NCBI GenBank assembly: GCA_965213595.1
Contig: CBDBZO010000006.1
Coordinates: forward strand, 2,108,001-2,172,000
Source of the DNA: JBCCFC01 sp965213595
GTDB taxonomy: Bacteria; Chloroflexota; Anaerolineae; Caldilineales; Caldilineaceae
Reading direction: 5' to 3'
Length of the DNA stretch: 64,000 bases
Part shown: in pieces, positions 52,256-61,196 of the stretch
How the letters are laid out: each line of letters opens with the position of its first letter
Position numbering within the stretch: the stretch's first letter is position 1
Made by a program: the position numbers and the translations under genes
Notes under the pieces: model-generated
Databases searched by the model: none
Told to the model about the DNA's origin: nothing
The model's input: the letters and a program-made list of their open reading frames with translations, nothing else

Positions 52256-53710
52256 TTACCCGCGTCCGTCCGCAATTTTGATCCGCGCCGCCGGATCGCC
52301 CAGCACCACCCAGCCGCGACCGTCCAGCCGGGTGAGCCAGAGCGCGGCGAGGCGGTCGGCGGGAGCATTTTGGGCGATCAGCGATTCAAGCTGCGCGGAA
52401 AGATTGACCCAGCGCGTGTTGAGATAGTCCAGCGCGTGGCCGACGCGCTGCCCGCTCAGCAGGCCGTGTAAAACTTCGCGTAGCGAAGCAATCTGCGGCT
52501 TGGCATATTCATCGCGCAGGTAAAGCCCTTCGTCGAGATCGACGGAGTCGTAGTGCAAAAACGACGTGGCCCAGCTCCGCGACACGTGGCCGATAAAGGC
52601 CGGTGCGCCGCGCGCCAGCAGCGTCTGCGGCAGCCGGGCGACAAAGGGTGCGTCGGCCAGCCGCGTCGCCGCGGAGTGCCGCGACGCAGGGAGCCAATCC
52701 GGCTGCACCGGCGTGCCCGCGCCGTGGCAGGCGAAACAGACGACCACCGTGCCCGTCAGGTCGGTGTCCGGCTCAACAGAAGCGCCATTAAACAGGTGCT
52801 CGATCCGAAGCGGAACGCCGGGGCCCGGCCACTCCTGCAAGACCAGCGCGCCCTGGTAGCTTTGCTGATGGGGCCAGCCGCTCGGCCACTCGCCGCCGTG
52901 GCTTGCGGTAAAGAGCAGCGCCGGTCGCGCTGGCCCCCGCAGCCGCGACAGCAAATTGGCGCAGGTGGCGGCGTCGCGCTCGTTGGGTCCCAGCGTCGAT
53001 GTCGTGAAGCCCAGCCGCGCCCGCTGCTTTACCATCCAATCGCGCAGCGGCGACGCGAACTGCTCCGCGCTCCAGCGCGTCACCTCATCCTGCTGCGGCG
53101 CGACGAAGAGCACCTCGCGCTCCACCGCTGCCGCTTGCTCCCGCTCCTGCCTCACCAGCCGCGACACATAATCGCGGCATTCGCTCAACTCGTCAAACCA
53201 GAGGCGCCCCACCGCATACTCCGCATCGAGCATCGTCTGAAACGACCACGGAATCTGCGCCGGCGACCCAACAAGCAATAAGTAATAAGGAACAACCTCG
53301 GTGTCCATGTTATAGGGCGTAACTTGCCGCCCTTCGCCCCACAGAAAATCCGGCACGCTCCACCCAGCTTGATACTGAAACGCAAAGGCGGGCGCGCCCA
53401 TCTGCTCCTCGCGCAGCTGGATCAGCGGCCGCAGCGCCTGCTTTAGCTTGGCAAGATGGAGCTGCTGGTCGGTCTCGCTGGGGTCGGGCGGCCACACGAT
53501 GCCCCAGCCCATTGTGCGCAAATCGTCGGCGCTGCCCAGCGAGGGCGGCGGGCCCAGCGTTTCGGCGCTCCGCGTGAGGAGCGCCGCTTCCTCTGCGCGG
53601 GCAGCGGGCAGCGCCAGCCGCATCATCTCCCCCATCTCCGCCAGCGACAGCTCGGCAGCGGGCCTGCCCGTTATTGCATCGATGCCCAGGCTGATGAGCT
53701 TGGTGCTCAT
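52256..53710 (-). CDS. Caspase-fold (C25-like) protease, second gene of protease pair
   Basis: A 484-residue soluble protein starting at ATG 53710 (MSTKLISLGIDAITGRPAAE), preceded by GAGG. No signal peptide or membrane helix. The core YYLLLVGSPAQIPWSFQTML with LDAEYAVGRLWFD resembles the gingipain (C25) subdomain, and a clan CD dyad is visible: H271 in LLFTASHGGEW and C328 in VVVCFACHGAGTP. The start is 14 bases after the CHAT gene stop, so both are co-transcribed. A cytoplasmic caspase-like cysteine protease; target unknown. It may be cleaved or activated by the CHAT protein or vice versa. Confidence 0.8.
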   Translation of the reverse strand: MSTKLISLGIDAITGRPAAELSLAEMGEMMRLALPAARAEEAALLTRSAETLGPPPSLGSADDLRTMGWGIVWPPDPSETDQQLHLAKLKQALRPLIQLREEQMGAPAFAFQYQAGWSVPDFLWGEGRQVTPYNMDTEVVPYYLLLVGSPAQIPWSFQTMLDAEYAVGRLWFDELSECRDYVSRLVRQEREQAAAVEREVLFVAPQQDEVTRWSAEQFASPLRDWMVKQRARLGFTTSTLGPNERDAATCANLLSRLRGPARPALLFTASHGGEWPSGWPHQQSYQGALVLQEWPGPGVPLRIEHLFNGASVEPDTDLTGTVVVCFACHGAGTPVQPDWLPASRHSAATRLADAPFVARLPQTLLARGAPAFIGHVSRSWATSFLHYDSVDLDEGLYLRDEYAKPQIASLREVLHGLLSGQRVGHALDYLNTRWVNLSAQLESLIAQNAPADRLAALWLTRLDGRGWVVLGDPAARIKIADGRG

Positions 53711-53724
53711 GGATGGTTGCCTCC

Positions 53725-55431
53725 TCATTTCGGGTCAACCTGAAAGAGACGGCCATCCGGCACGCGGCTAAAGAGCACGGGCACGCCCCACTGCCGCGGC
53801 CCGATGCGGCCGGGCGTAGCGGGGGCGTCGTCTGGTCGCAGTCGCTTTTCATAGAGCCGGTGACGCGCGCGATTGGTGGCGCGGTCGATCTCGCCGGTGT
53901 GCAGCAGCGCGTCGTAGAAGCGCTGCGAAAAGAGCCGCGCCGCCTCGATCTCCAGCCGCTGCTGCATGGCAATCACGGCGGGCACGCCGCCCGCCACCAG
54001 CCGACGGGCCACGCCCCGCAGCGCGCCCCCCTTCTCATCCGTTCCCGCTTCCCCTGCGCCCGCCTCCCCCGTGCGGCACGAGGCGAGCACTACGAGCCGC
54101 AGCCCATCGGCCACGTAGGGGCGCAGCGCGTCGGCAAAGTCGTCCTCGCCCACGCGGCAGCGCGTGCCGTCTGCCTGCTGAAGCACCAAAAAACCGCGAC
54201 CGCTCGCGTCGATGTCGCCGTGGCCGAGCAGGTGCAGCGCGTGGAGCGGCTGGCCGATTGCCGCGGCGTCGCCCAGCCGGTCGAGAATCGCATCGAGCGT
54301 GACGGGACGTTCGTGGCTGCTCAGCAGGTTGTTGCCACCTAGCGGGGCAATGGCGACGTTGCGTTCGCGCACTCGCTCGATGGCTCCACACAGCCCCGCC
54401 AGCTCGTCGGCGTCAATCGCGACCGGCGCTGGGTCGCCATCCACTGCTGGGGGCGAGGCGAGCACGCCCAGAATGCGCAGCGGCTGCGTGGCGCTGAGCA
54501 GGGGGGCGGCGGTGGCTCCGTCGCCGCCGACGGGCAGGATGCGCGCAAAGGGCGTGGCGGCGCTGGCGGCAACGGGCACGCCGCGGGCGCTGTCCCAGAG
54601 CAATTCCCACGGCTCGCGATGTAACTCGGCGGCGTCGGCGGCAATGTGCAGGCGAAGACGCAGCGACTCGCCGGGGTCGAGGCGGCTGAGCGCCAGCCGA
54701 TAGCCCCGTTCCGTCTCGCCGTGAAAGAGCGCCCGGTAGAGCATCTCCCCACGCTGCTGGCCGGGTGTGTAGCGGCGCGTGTGATCGAGCTGGAGCGCGG
54801 CCTCGAAGTAGCGCTCGTCGTGGCCCTGCTCGCCGAAGCGGAGCTGGACGTGGGCGGGCGTGAGGTGAAGATCGAGAGTGTGGCGGGGAGATTGGGGATT
54901 GGTAATTGGCGATTGGTCATTGGGCGGGTGGGCGCGTGGCGACGGCGCTGCTGTCGGCGGTTCAGCTACGGGTTGAGCGGTTGATGGTTGATTCTGTGAG
55001 GGCTGATTTCCCGTTGGCAGCAGGCGGCGAAGCCAATCGGCGGCTTCGGCCCGGATGCGGGTGCGAATTTGCAGATCGTTGCGCAGGGGCGCAAAGGTGT
55101 TGGTGGGCGAGGCGTCTAAGTCGACCAGGGCCTGAGCGAGCGCGCGCTCGTCGAACAGCTTGGTGCAGTGGGCCGCATGGAGGGCGTGGACGGCCTGCTG
55201 GCGAACTTCCCAAGCGGGGTGCAGCAGGGCTGTCGGCAGCCGAGCGGCAAGCCTCCGGCGAAAGCTGGCGTTGACGGCTTCGTTCTGCACGGCCGCGGCA
55301 ATCTGGGTGATTTGCTCGTGCGCCGCGGCGCTGTCGGCGAGCAGCAGGTCGCCGTCCAGCGCATCGAGCAGCCTGGGTAAATCAACTTCATCGGCGGTTG
55401 GCGAATTGCTACATGAATCAAACATGTACAC
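53725..55431 (-). CDS. CHAT-domain caspase-like protease, first gene of protease pair
   Basis: A 568-residue protein. GGAGGT sits 5-6 bases before GTG 55431; ATG 55425 is the alternative. Residues 1-140 are helical (EVRQQAVHALHAAHCTKLFD, repeat-like), followed by a Pro/Gln/Asn-rich linker at about 140-183, then the CHAT domain: HREPWELLWD at 271-280 (PWE motif), LHLLGHGDID with H404 and LVVLASCRTGEA with C452. CHAT proteases act in bacterial death or defence systems, e.g. TPR-CHAT with gRAMP. Here the partner is a second caspase-fold protein downstream rather than a CRISPR complex. Confidence 0.88.
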   Translation of the reverse strand: MYMFDSCSNSPTADEVDLPRLLDALDGDLLLADSAAAHEQITQIAAAVQNEAVNASFRRRLAARLPTALLHPAWEVRQQAVHALHAAHCTKLFDERALAQALVDLDASPTNTFAPLRNDLQIRTRIRAEAADWLRRLLPTGNQPSQNQPSTAQPVAEPPTAAPSPRAHPPNDQSPITNPQSPRHTLDLHLTPAHVQLRFGEQGHDERYFEAALQLDHTRRYTPGQQRGEMLYRALFHGETERGYRLALSRLDPGESLRLRLHIAADAAELHREPWELLWDSARGVPVAASAATPFARILPVGGDGATAAPLLSATQPLRILGVLASPPAVDGDPAPVAIDADELAGLCGAIERVRERNVAIAPLGGNNLLSSHERPVTLDAILDRLGDAAAIGQPLHALHLLGHGDIDASGRGFLVLQQADGTRCRVGEDDFADALRPYVADGLRLVVLASCRTGEAGAGEAGTDEKGGALRGVARRLVAGGVPAVIAMQQRLEIEAARLFSQRFYDALLHTGEIDRATNRARHRLYEKRLRPDDAPATPGRIGPRQWGVPVLFSRVPDGRLFQVDPK

Positions 55432-55923
55432 ACTTTACCTCCGAGCGGAATTTCTAGCAAGCAGTTGGCAAGATGCAATGTTTGTTGCAATGAGGGGACT
55501 ACCTACTGAATCGCTCGTGCAGAGAGATTCCGTCGGGTGTAGGGAACGTTGTGTATCGAACGGTCGGGGGCGGTCCGGCTTTGGACGTATTTGGGCACAG
55601 TGGGGAAGGCCACGAATTTTAACGCGAAGGCGCAAAGACGCGGAGGTGTGGTTCGTAGATTGCGCGACCACGACGATTCAAATTCTTTAGCAGAAACCGA
55701 ACGCTGGCGTGAAGCAAGCGTAAAGAAATGGGCCGGTGGAGCCGGGGCTGAGCAGTCTTTTCGTTCGCATGAAAATGGGCATCTATCTTGGTCGCGCCTG
55801 ATTTCCCGCGAACAGCCCTGGGTGCGGGCATGACAAGTATCGACCCTTGCACAATCATAAAGCGTTTATTATAGAACCAAGCAATGCGCGGCACATCTCC
55901 TTGGGCCTTTGGGCCTTTGCGTT
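55432..55923. other. Gene-free stretch upstream of CHAT gene
   Basis: About 490 bases before mobile copy G with no convincing gene. It includes a fragment of AACGCGAAGGCGCAAAGACG style repeat at about 55620, and presumably the promoter of the protease pair. Confidence 0.5.
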
Positions 55924-56207
55924 AGGCCAATCCAAGGAAATAAACAGACCGATTGGGGTCAGCGCCTCACCTTCCCCAACCCCCTCCTCTCCACGCGTGG
56001 AGAGGAGGGGGCTATTCCGTTGCCTCGTTAACTTAGGCTAATCCAAGATTATAAATATACCACGGCTGATTGTGATGGAGGTGCGTTGCACATCCAACAT
56101 GGCTTATCCCGGTATAGTTAATTTCCTGGAATTGCCTAAGCGACAGCGAAGGGGTGGTGAGGCAGAAGCGTGACCGCTCTGGTATAGTCTATTCCTTGGC
56201 ATAGCCT
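55924..56207. mobile_element. MITE-like element, copy G, carrying nested copy F
   Basis: The left end AGGCCAATCCAAGGAAATAA and right end (other strand AGGCTATGCCAAGGAATAGA) delimit a unit of the same family. Copy F (56035-56137) lies within. A perfect 30-bp CCCTCC-style palindrome (55981-56010) is also inside. It ends exactly at the endonuclease III stop. Confidence 0.65.
56035..56137. mobile_element. MITE-like element, copy F (internally deleted)
   Basis: 103 bp: starts AGGCTAATCCAAGATTATAA like copy D and ends TTTCCTGGAATTGCCT, but the central GTGCGACGCAC part is shortened. Inserted in copy G. Confidence 0.75.
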
Positions 56208-56863
56208 TATACCTCGCTCGACGGGCAAAGCTGATTGAGCACGCAGCTCGCACAGTTCGGCTTGCGCGCCTTGCAGACGCGACGACCGTGGAAAATTAGC
56301 AGGTGGGGAAAGTCGACGTACTCCTCTTCGGGGACGAGCGCCATCAGGTCGCGCTCGATTTTGACGGGGGTGCTTTCGCTCGTCAGCCCCAGCCGCTGCG
56401 AGAGGCGCTTGACGTGCGTATCCACGACGACGCCCTCGGCGTGGCCGTAGGCGTTGCCCATGACGACGTTGGCCGTCTTGCGCGCCACGCCGGGCAGGCT
56501 CAGCAGCGCCGTCATGTCGTTGGGCACGTCGCCGTCGTAGGCGAGCACGAGGCGCTGGGCCGCGCCCTGGATGTGCTTGGCCTTGTTGCGAAAGAAGCCC
56601 GTCGAACGCACAAGCTCCTGCAGCTCGTCCATCTCCGCCTCAGCTAAATCTTGCGCCGTGGGGTAGCGCGCAAAGAGGGCGGGCGTGACTTGGTTGACCC
56701 GTTCGTCCGTGCACTGCGCGGACAGAATCGTCGCCACGAGCAGCTGCAGCGGCGAGGCAAAGTCCAGCTCGCAGTGCGCATCCGGGTGCGCTTGCCAGAG
56801 CAGGCGGATGATTTCGTAGATGCGCTTGCCGACGGGCGCGTCGGCGGTGAGTGCAGTAGTCAT
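56207..56863 (-). CDS. nth: Endonuclease III (DNA glycosylase/AP lyase)
   Basis: A 218-residue enzyme of base-excision repair, removing oxidised pyrimidines. Helix-hairpin-helix LPGVARKTANVVMGNAYG with catalytic K129, and VVVDTHVKRLSQRLG with catalytic D148. The iron-sulfur cluster cysteines are C197, C204, C207 and C213 (C-x6-C-x2-C-x5-C). Length is the family norm. ATG 56863 is chosen because upstream codons are translated repeat. It is downstream of a phosphoribosyltransferase gene; the gap holds a G/C-rich GGGGAGCAGG repeat. Confidence 0.95.
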   Translation of the reverse strand: MTTALTADAPVGKRIYEIIRLLWQAHPDAHCELDFASPLQLLVATILSAQCTDERVNQVTPALFARYPTAQDLAEAEMDELQELVRSTGFFRNKAKHIQGAAQRLVLAYDGDVPNDMTALLSLPGVARKTANVVMGNAYGHAEGVVVDTHVKRLSQRLGLTSESTPVKIERDLMALVPEEEYVDFPHLLIFHGRRVCKARKPNCASCVLNQLCPSSEV

Positions 56864-56958
56864 GGGTTTGTGCAGGGGAGCAGGGGAGCAAGGGGGCAGG
56901 GGAGCAGGGGGTCTTTTGGCTCCTCCGCTCGCCTGCTCCCCCGCTCCCCCACTCTCTA

Positions 56959-57462
56959 TCACGACAAGGGGACGCGCGGCTGGACGCGGATGCGGTAGTC
57001 CGAATCGTCGATGCGCTGCCACGGGTAGTGGATAAAGTCTTCGGTGGTTTCGACGTAGTGATCGGGCTCGTCGTCGATGCGGCTGCTCTGCTGCTTCCAG
57101 TGCAGCACGGCCGTCTGCGGGAAGCCGCCCGCGGCTTCGACGCGCCCGCGCACGGCCGTGATCGTGTGGCCGCGGTGCCACAGATTGTCCACGACGAGCA
57201 CCTTGCGATTTTCGAGCACGGCATCCGGCGGAAACTGGAGGAAGCGGGGCCAGGCCAGCCGCGTGTGCGTCGAATCCTCCTCCGGGAAGAGCACGGTGGC
57301 GGTGAGCACTTCCTTCATCTTGAGCGCTTCGGCGATCATGCCGCCGGGAATAATGCCGCCGCGCGTGACGACGAGGATGGCGTCGTAGGGCGTATCGAGC
57401 TTGAAAACGAGCTGGCTGATGAGCTCTTCAACATCGTGCCACGTGAGGTAGACTTGTTGCAT
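56959..57462 (-). CDS. Phosphoribosyltransferase (hypoxanthine/xanthine-guanine type)
   Basis: A 167-residue PRTase starting ATG 57462 (MQQVYLTWHDVEELISQLVF). The PRPP-binding motif KVLVVDNLWHRGHTITAVRG has the DD-like pair changed to DN. DAILVVTRGGIIPGGMIAEA is the PPi loop region. DSTHTRLAWPRFLQFPPDA is the flexible part. It resembles archaeal-type xanthine/hypoxanthine PRTases of similar length. Purine salvage is inferred. Confidence 0.85.
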   Translation of the reverse strand: MQQVYLTWHDVEELISQLVFKLDTPYDAILVVTRGGIIPGGMIAEALKMKEVLTATVLFPEEDSTHTRLAWPRFLQFPPDAVLENRKVLVVDNLWHRGHTITAVRGRVEAAGGFPQTAVLHWKQQSSRIDDEPDHYVETTEDFIHYPWQRIDDSDYRIRVQPRVPLS

Positions 57463-57754
57463 AGGGGCGAGGGTTCGGTGCGAAATGAATGAACGATGAG
57501 GGTAAATTAAAGCACGAAACGAAGGATTCTGCGAATTTGGGTCATTGGGGGTGTGCTTCAGTTTGGGGTGAGATGCCAGGCTGTCTATCAGAAGCAGAGG
57601 GCGGACAAAATATGCGAAGTTAAAGATCAGCGGAGGCGTCAAACTTTGTCATGCTCGCGGAGGCTGCTCTATTGAAAAGATGCGCAGCAGAGGGTTGGCC
57701 GCTCGCCACTCCTTCCCAGGATAGTGCTGACGAATTAGAAAAAAGGGGGTCGAT

Positions 57755-57984
57755 CGTGCGTGGCACCTTCCGAGGTGCCTCGCACATCCAGCTTGGCTAA
57801 TACCCCAAAATTATCGTTGACTATCTTCAAACGTGTGACGCACTTGGGAAAGTGCAACGCACCAAATGTCGCCCACCGTGCGTGGCACCTTCCGAGGTGC
57901 CTCGCACATCCAGCTTGGCTAACACCCGAAATCGTCGTTGACTATCTTCAAACGTGCGACGCACTTGGGAAAGTGCGTCGCACC
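57755..57984. repeat. Two tandem units related to the MITE interior
   Basis: Units 57755-57863 and 57877-57984 are about 93% identical by eye (CGTGCGTGGCACCTTCCGAG, then GGCTAA, then CTTCAAACGTG, ending GGGAAAGTGC). The CATCCAGCTTGGCT and GACGCACTTGGGAAAGTGC phrases match copies C-E (CATCCAACATGGCT, GTCGCACTTGGGAAAGTG). The known termini are lacking. Confidence 0.7.
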
Positions 57985-58032
57985 GCCGACTGCCTCGATC
58001 GGGTCTCCACCGATGGAGAGGGGAGTTTGATT

Positions 58033-58082
58033 CTTCGTTGACAAAGCGACTTGACTTTGGCTAAATCGCTTCGTCAACGAAG
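58033..58082. repeat. Hairpin between repeat units and nuclease gene
   Basis: CTTCGTTGACAAAGCGA (58033-58049) and TCGCTTCGTCAACGAAG (58066-58082) form a 16-17 bp stem with one bulge. Near the 3' end of the nuclease gene (58151); may be its terminator region, without a T-run. Confidence 0.55.
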
Positions 58083-58150
58083 AGAGTGAAGTCCTTCCGC
58101 CACGCGTGAAGGGAGGATTTAGGCGGGAGGCGAACGCTTGTGCGTCGCCC

Positions 58151-60463
58151 TCACTCATCGCTGGCCTCGACCGCCGCCGAGGCCAGTTTCGGCCAAAGCA
58201 GCGCCTGCGCCGCGCCCGCCAGCGATGACCGATGGGCCACGGCGGGTGGATGAACCTTCGCGTAGCCAGGGTCAAGCACGAGCGACTGCTCGACCTGTGC
58301 CGTCTCCGGCTCGCTGATAAACGCCAAATGGCTCGGCAAGGTGTAGCGCAGCGTGTAGGCACCGGGCGCGAGCCCCCACAGCCAAAATTCGCCGCCCGCA
58401 TCGCTGATCGATTCGCGCACGAGTTCGCCCCGCTCGTCCAGCAGCTCGACCACGGCGCCGGGCAGCCGCACGCTGCCGCCGAGGAACGCCTGCTCGCCCA
58501 CTATGTCTGCTGAGTCCGCTGAGTCCGCCGCGTCCGCCGTGCCAGCCTCGTCCGCCGCGTCCGCCGCGCCCATCGGCAGCTTGAGACGCAGGCGCAGCGG
58601 GTCGTGGTCGCTGGCGTGGAAGATGGTGTCGACGTCGGTGTCGAGCGGGTAGGCAAAGCGCGTGTTAAAGTGTAGCGGCTCCAGCGCGACCAGGTCGTCC
58701 ACCATGGCGGGGGAGACGACGAGATAGTCGAGCGTTTGGCTGGCGCCGTTGAAGATGTAGGTATAGCGCTCGCTGGCCGGGAGGAAGTCGACGGTGTTGA
58801 CGAGCGGCGGCTCGGTCTGCAGCAGCGTTTGCAGGGGCACGCTGTCGGGAAAGTCGTTGAGGTCACCCGCGACGACGACGTGGGCGCTGGGATCGTCGAC
58901 CAGCGGCTGCTGGGCCAGCGATGCGACGTGCTGGGCCTGCGCCGTGCGCCGCATCCCGTTCAGCTCTTCGTCGCCCGCCTTACTCTTCCAGTGGTTGACA
59001 ATGAGACGCAGCGAATAAGCCGACGGCGCATTGTCCGCTGGCGCATCGTCCGGCAGCACGTCGTCCGGCGGCTCGCCGTTTGCTGGCTCTTTGTCCAGCG
59101 ACGCATCGCCCGTTAATTCTGCATCGCCTTCGTCCTCGCCGTCGTTCTCGTCCTCGTCCTCCTGCACCTGCCGCACCACCAGATCGACAACGAGCGGCGG
59201 GCGGTTGAAGAGTGCAAATTCGCCAAACGGACAGACGCCGACGGCGGGCACTTCGTAGTCGGTAGTCGAACAGCCCTGCGGCGACGCCGCCTCGATTACT
59301 TCAATTGCCAGCCCCGGCGCGTCCGTGCGCACGAGCAGCGCGTTGGTTAGCGGAAACTCAAAGTTGGTCGTCATCGGCCCCGGCAGCGCGACCGCGTCGT
59401 AGGCGAGGTCGTGCTCCTGCGCCAGCAGCGCGGCCAGATTTTGCACGTCCTGCGGCGTGCCCGCTTCCTGCAAAGCAATGAGCGTGCAGCCGCCCAGCCC
59501 CTCGGCAATGGCGAGGGCGCGCTTGCGCAATTCGGCGGCGTACTCGACGGCGTCCGGGTGCTGGGCGACGCCCGTGCCCAGGGCGAAGAGGTTAAACGTG
59601 CAGAGATCGAATTCGCCCTTGTCAAGTGGGGAAAGCGGTGGCGGCTCGGCGCGACCTTGGCGCTCGGCCGCCACCGCTTCGCCGGGCAGCAGCAAAAGCT
59701 GGTACTTGCCAAAATTGTAGTCGAGCACGGCCAGCAGCCGCCCGTCGCCCCCCTGCTCGCGCTCCCGTTCGCCATCAAACAGCACGCGGTCGCCCCAGTC
59801 GACTTCGGGCAGGTCGCCGCCGAGCGCGTTGCTTAGATAGATCAGCGCGTTCATCGATTGCGTCCCCTGGAAGATGCGCCCGCCCTTCACGTGGCGCAGC
59901 CGTTCCGGCTCAACGATAGCGATCTCGGCCTCGCCGCTGTTGAAGCGTTTGGTCGGCCCCTGTACCAGCCCGTCCACCTCGTCCAGCGCCACGACCATCC
60001 CTTCCAGCGCCTCCAGCCGCTCGCTCGGCGCATCGAGCAGCGAAACGCCCGGCCACTCGGCGGCCGCCATGGTCGCCAGCGATGCGTCGCCGCAAAGCGT
60101 TGTGGGCTCGATGGCGCGGGTGCGCGAGAGCTCGGTCTTCTCGTAGAATTCCGAAACCAGCGCCCCGCGAATGCGCACGCACGCGCCGGCATTCACCGCT
60201 GGCGGCGTGCGCGTGTAAATGAAGAGGCCGTCGCTGGTGGCCGGATCGTCATCGCCAAAGGGGTCTTGGAGGTAAAAGCCGTCGTTGCCCACGGCGGTCA
60301 CGATGCCAAAGCTGTCCACGTAGCGCTCCGCCAGCGGTGAGGCGTCGCCGTTGCCCTGGATGGCGTAGACGGGGATCACGTCGTAGGCTTGTGGATTTTG
60401 CGCGCCGGTCAGCAAACTCATCACAACCAAAACGCACAATAGGAGAAAAGTGTTTTGTTTCAT
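58151..60463 (-). CDS. Secreted endonuclease/exonuclease/phosphatase-family nuclease
   Basis: A 770-residue exported protein. Start ATG 60463 gives the signal MKQNTFLLLCVLVVMSLLTG. An OB-like domain occupies about 25-240 (NGDASPLAERYVDSFGIVTA, GNDGFYLQDP), as in ExeM/NucH nucleases. The EEP domain follows: TFNLFALG, ALQEAG, NHWKSK, GDLNDFPDS and final SDHDPLRLRL. An acidic low-complexity loop (DEDENDGEDEGDAELTGDAS) interrupts it. After a GTADAADSADSAD stretch the C-terminus is a carboxypeptidase-regulatory-like beta domain (GEFWLWGLAPGAYTLRYTLP). Extracellular nucleic-acid scavenging is likely. Confidence 0.88.
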   Translation of the reverse strand: MKQNTFLLLCVLVVMSLLTGAQNPQAYDVIPVYAIQGNGDASPLAERYVDSFGIVTAVGNDGFYLQDPFGDDDPATSDGLFIYTRTPPAVNAGACVRIRGALVSEFYEKTELSRTRAIEPTTLCGDASLATMAAAEWPGVSLLDAPSERLEALEGMVVALDEVDGLVQGPTKRFNSGEAEIAIVEPERLRHVKGGRIFQGTQSMNALIYLSNALGGDLPEVDWGDRVLFDGEREREQGGDGRLLAVLDYNFGKYQLLLLPGEAVAAERQGRAEPPPLSPLDKGEFDLCTFNLFALGTGVAQHPDAVEYAAELRKRALAIAEGLGGCTLIALQEAGTPQDVQNLAALLAQEHDLAYDAVALPGPMTTNFEFPLTNALLVRTDAPGLAIEVIEAASPQGCSTTDYEVPAVGVCPFGEFALFNRPPLVVDLVVRQVQEDEDENDGEDEGDAELTGDASLDKEPANGEPPDDVLPDDAPADNAPSAYSLRLIVNHWKSKAGDEELNGMRRTAQAQHVASLAQQPLVDDPSAHVVVAGDLNDFPDSVPLQTLLQTEPPLVNTVDFLPASERYTYIFNGASQTLDYLVVSPAMVDDLVALEPLHFNTRFAYPLDTDVDTIFHASDHDPLRLRLKLPMGAADAADEAGTADAADSADSADIVGEQAFLGGSVRLPGAVVELLDERGELVRESISDAGGEFWLWGLAPGAYTLRYTLPSHLAFISEPETAQVEQSLVLDPGYAKVHPPAVAHRSSLAGAAQALLWPKLASAAVEASDE

Positions 60464-60490
60464 GGTAAATACCAAAGGGCAAGAAAGCGA

Positions 60491-60565
60491 TTCACGAAGG
60501 ACACGAAGAGCACGAAGAAAGAGAATATACGTTCTTCCCTTCGTGCTCTTCGTGTCCTTCGTGGA
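60491..60565. repeat. Intergenic hairpin of CACGAAGAGCACGAAG style
   Basis: TTCACGAAGGACACGAAGAG and its mirror CTCTTCGTGTCCTTCGTGGA, about 28 bp paired. It lies between the nuclease start and the end of the GxxExxY gene. Confidence 0.8.
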
Positions 60566-60591
60566 TCATCTTCTTTGTTTGGAAGTTTGAT

Positions 60592-60984
60592 CTAATTGGC
60601 CAATCGATAGCGCTCAAGCTTACCCACGCTGCCGAAGTTAATCAGCAGGCCGAGGCGATAGTCCGTCACTTTTAAGTAGTTGATCACCTGCGCTTTCTCT
60701 TTTCCTGTGATCTCATTGAGCGCCTTGATTTCTACGATGATTTTGCTGTAGCAGATGAAGTCGGGCTTAAAGGTTTTTTGCAAAAGTTGACCCTTGTAAA
60801 AGACCTGCACCTCCCGCTGTGGCTCGAAAGGGATGAGCCGAGCCGCTAACTCCACTTCCAGTGCTTCTTGATAGATTGCCTCCGAGAATCCAGGGCCCAG
60901 CACGCGATGCACCTCAATTGTCGCGCCACAAATTGCAAACGTCTCCGGCTTGTAAATCAGATTTTTCGTCAACGTTGTATCCAT
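60592..60984 (-). CDS. GxxExxY protein (PD-(D/E)XK-like)
   Basis: A 130-residue protein: EVHRVLGPGFSEAIYQEALE contains the GxxExxY signature (GFSEAIY), with KPDFICYSKIIVEIKALNEI giving the PD...(D/E)xK nuclease-like core (PDF, EIK). Widespread small family of unknown role, related to the VRR/PDDEXK nuclease fold. Standalone gene. Confidence 0.9.
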   Translation of the reverse strand: MDTTLTKNLIYKPETFAICGATIEVHRVLGPGFSEAIYQEALEVELAARLIPFEPQREVQVFYKGQLLQKTFKPDFICYSKIIVEIKALNEITGKEKAQVINYLKVTDYRLGLLINFGSVGKLERYRLAN

Positions 60985-61196
60985 TTGCTTCGCGCTCCTT
61001 CGCGTCCTTCGTTGATCGCTGCTTGGCTTGTTAATCTTTCCTGCGCGCTTAGTCTATCAACAAACGTCTCGCGATAAATCGGATTTTTGACGCAGCCGCC
61101 CGCGTAAAAAATCCGGTTTTGCATTTTTCGCGACCCTGCTATAATGCGCCCACCTTTCGCGCGGCTCGCGGGGCCGCCACTTGATCAGGAGGGACC

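Noticed and set aside
52256..55431. CRISPR-associated Craspase (gRAMP with TPR-CHAT)
   Set aside because: No gRAMP/Cas7-11-like gene, CRISPR array or TPR repeats; the partner is another caspase-fold protein.
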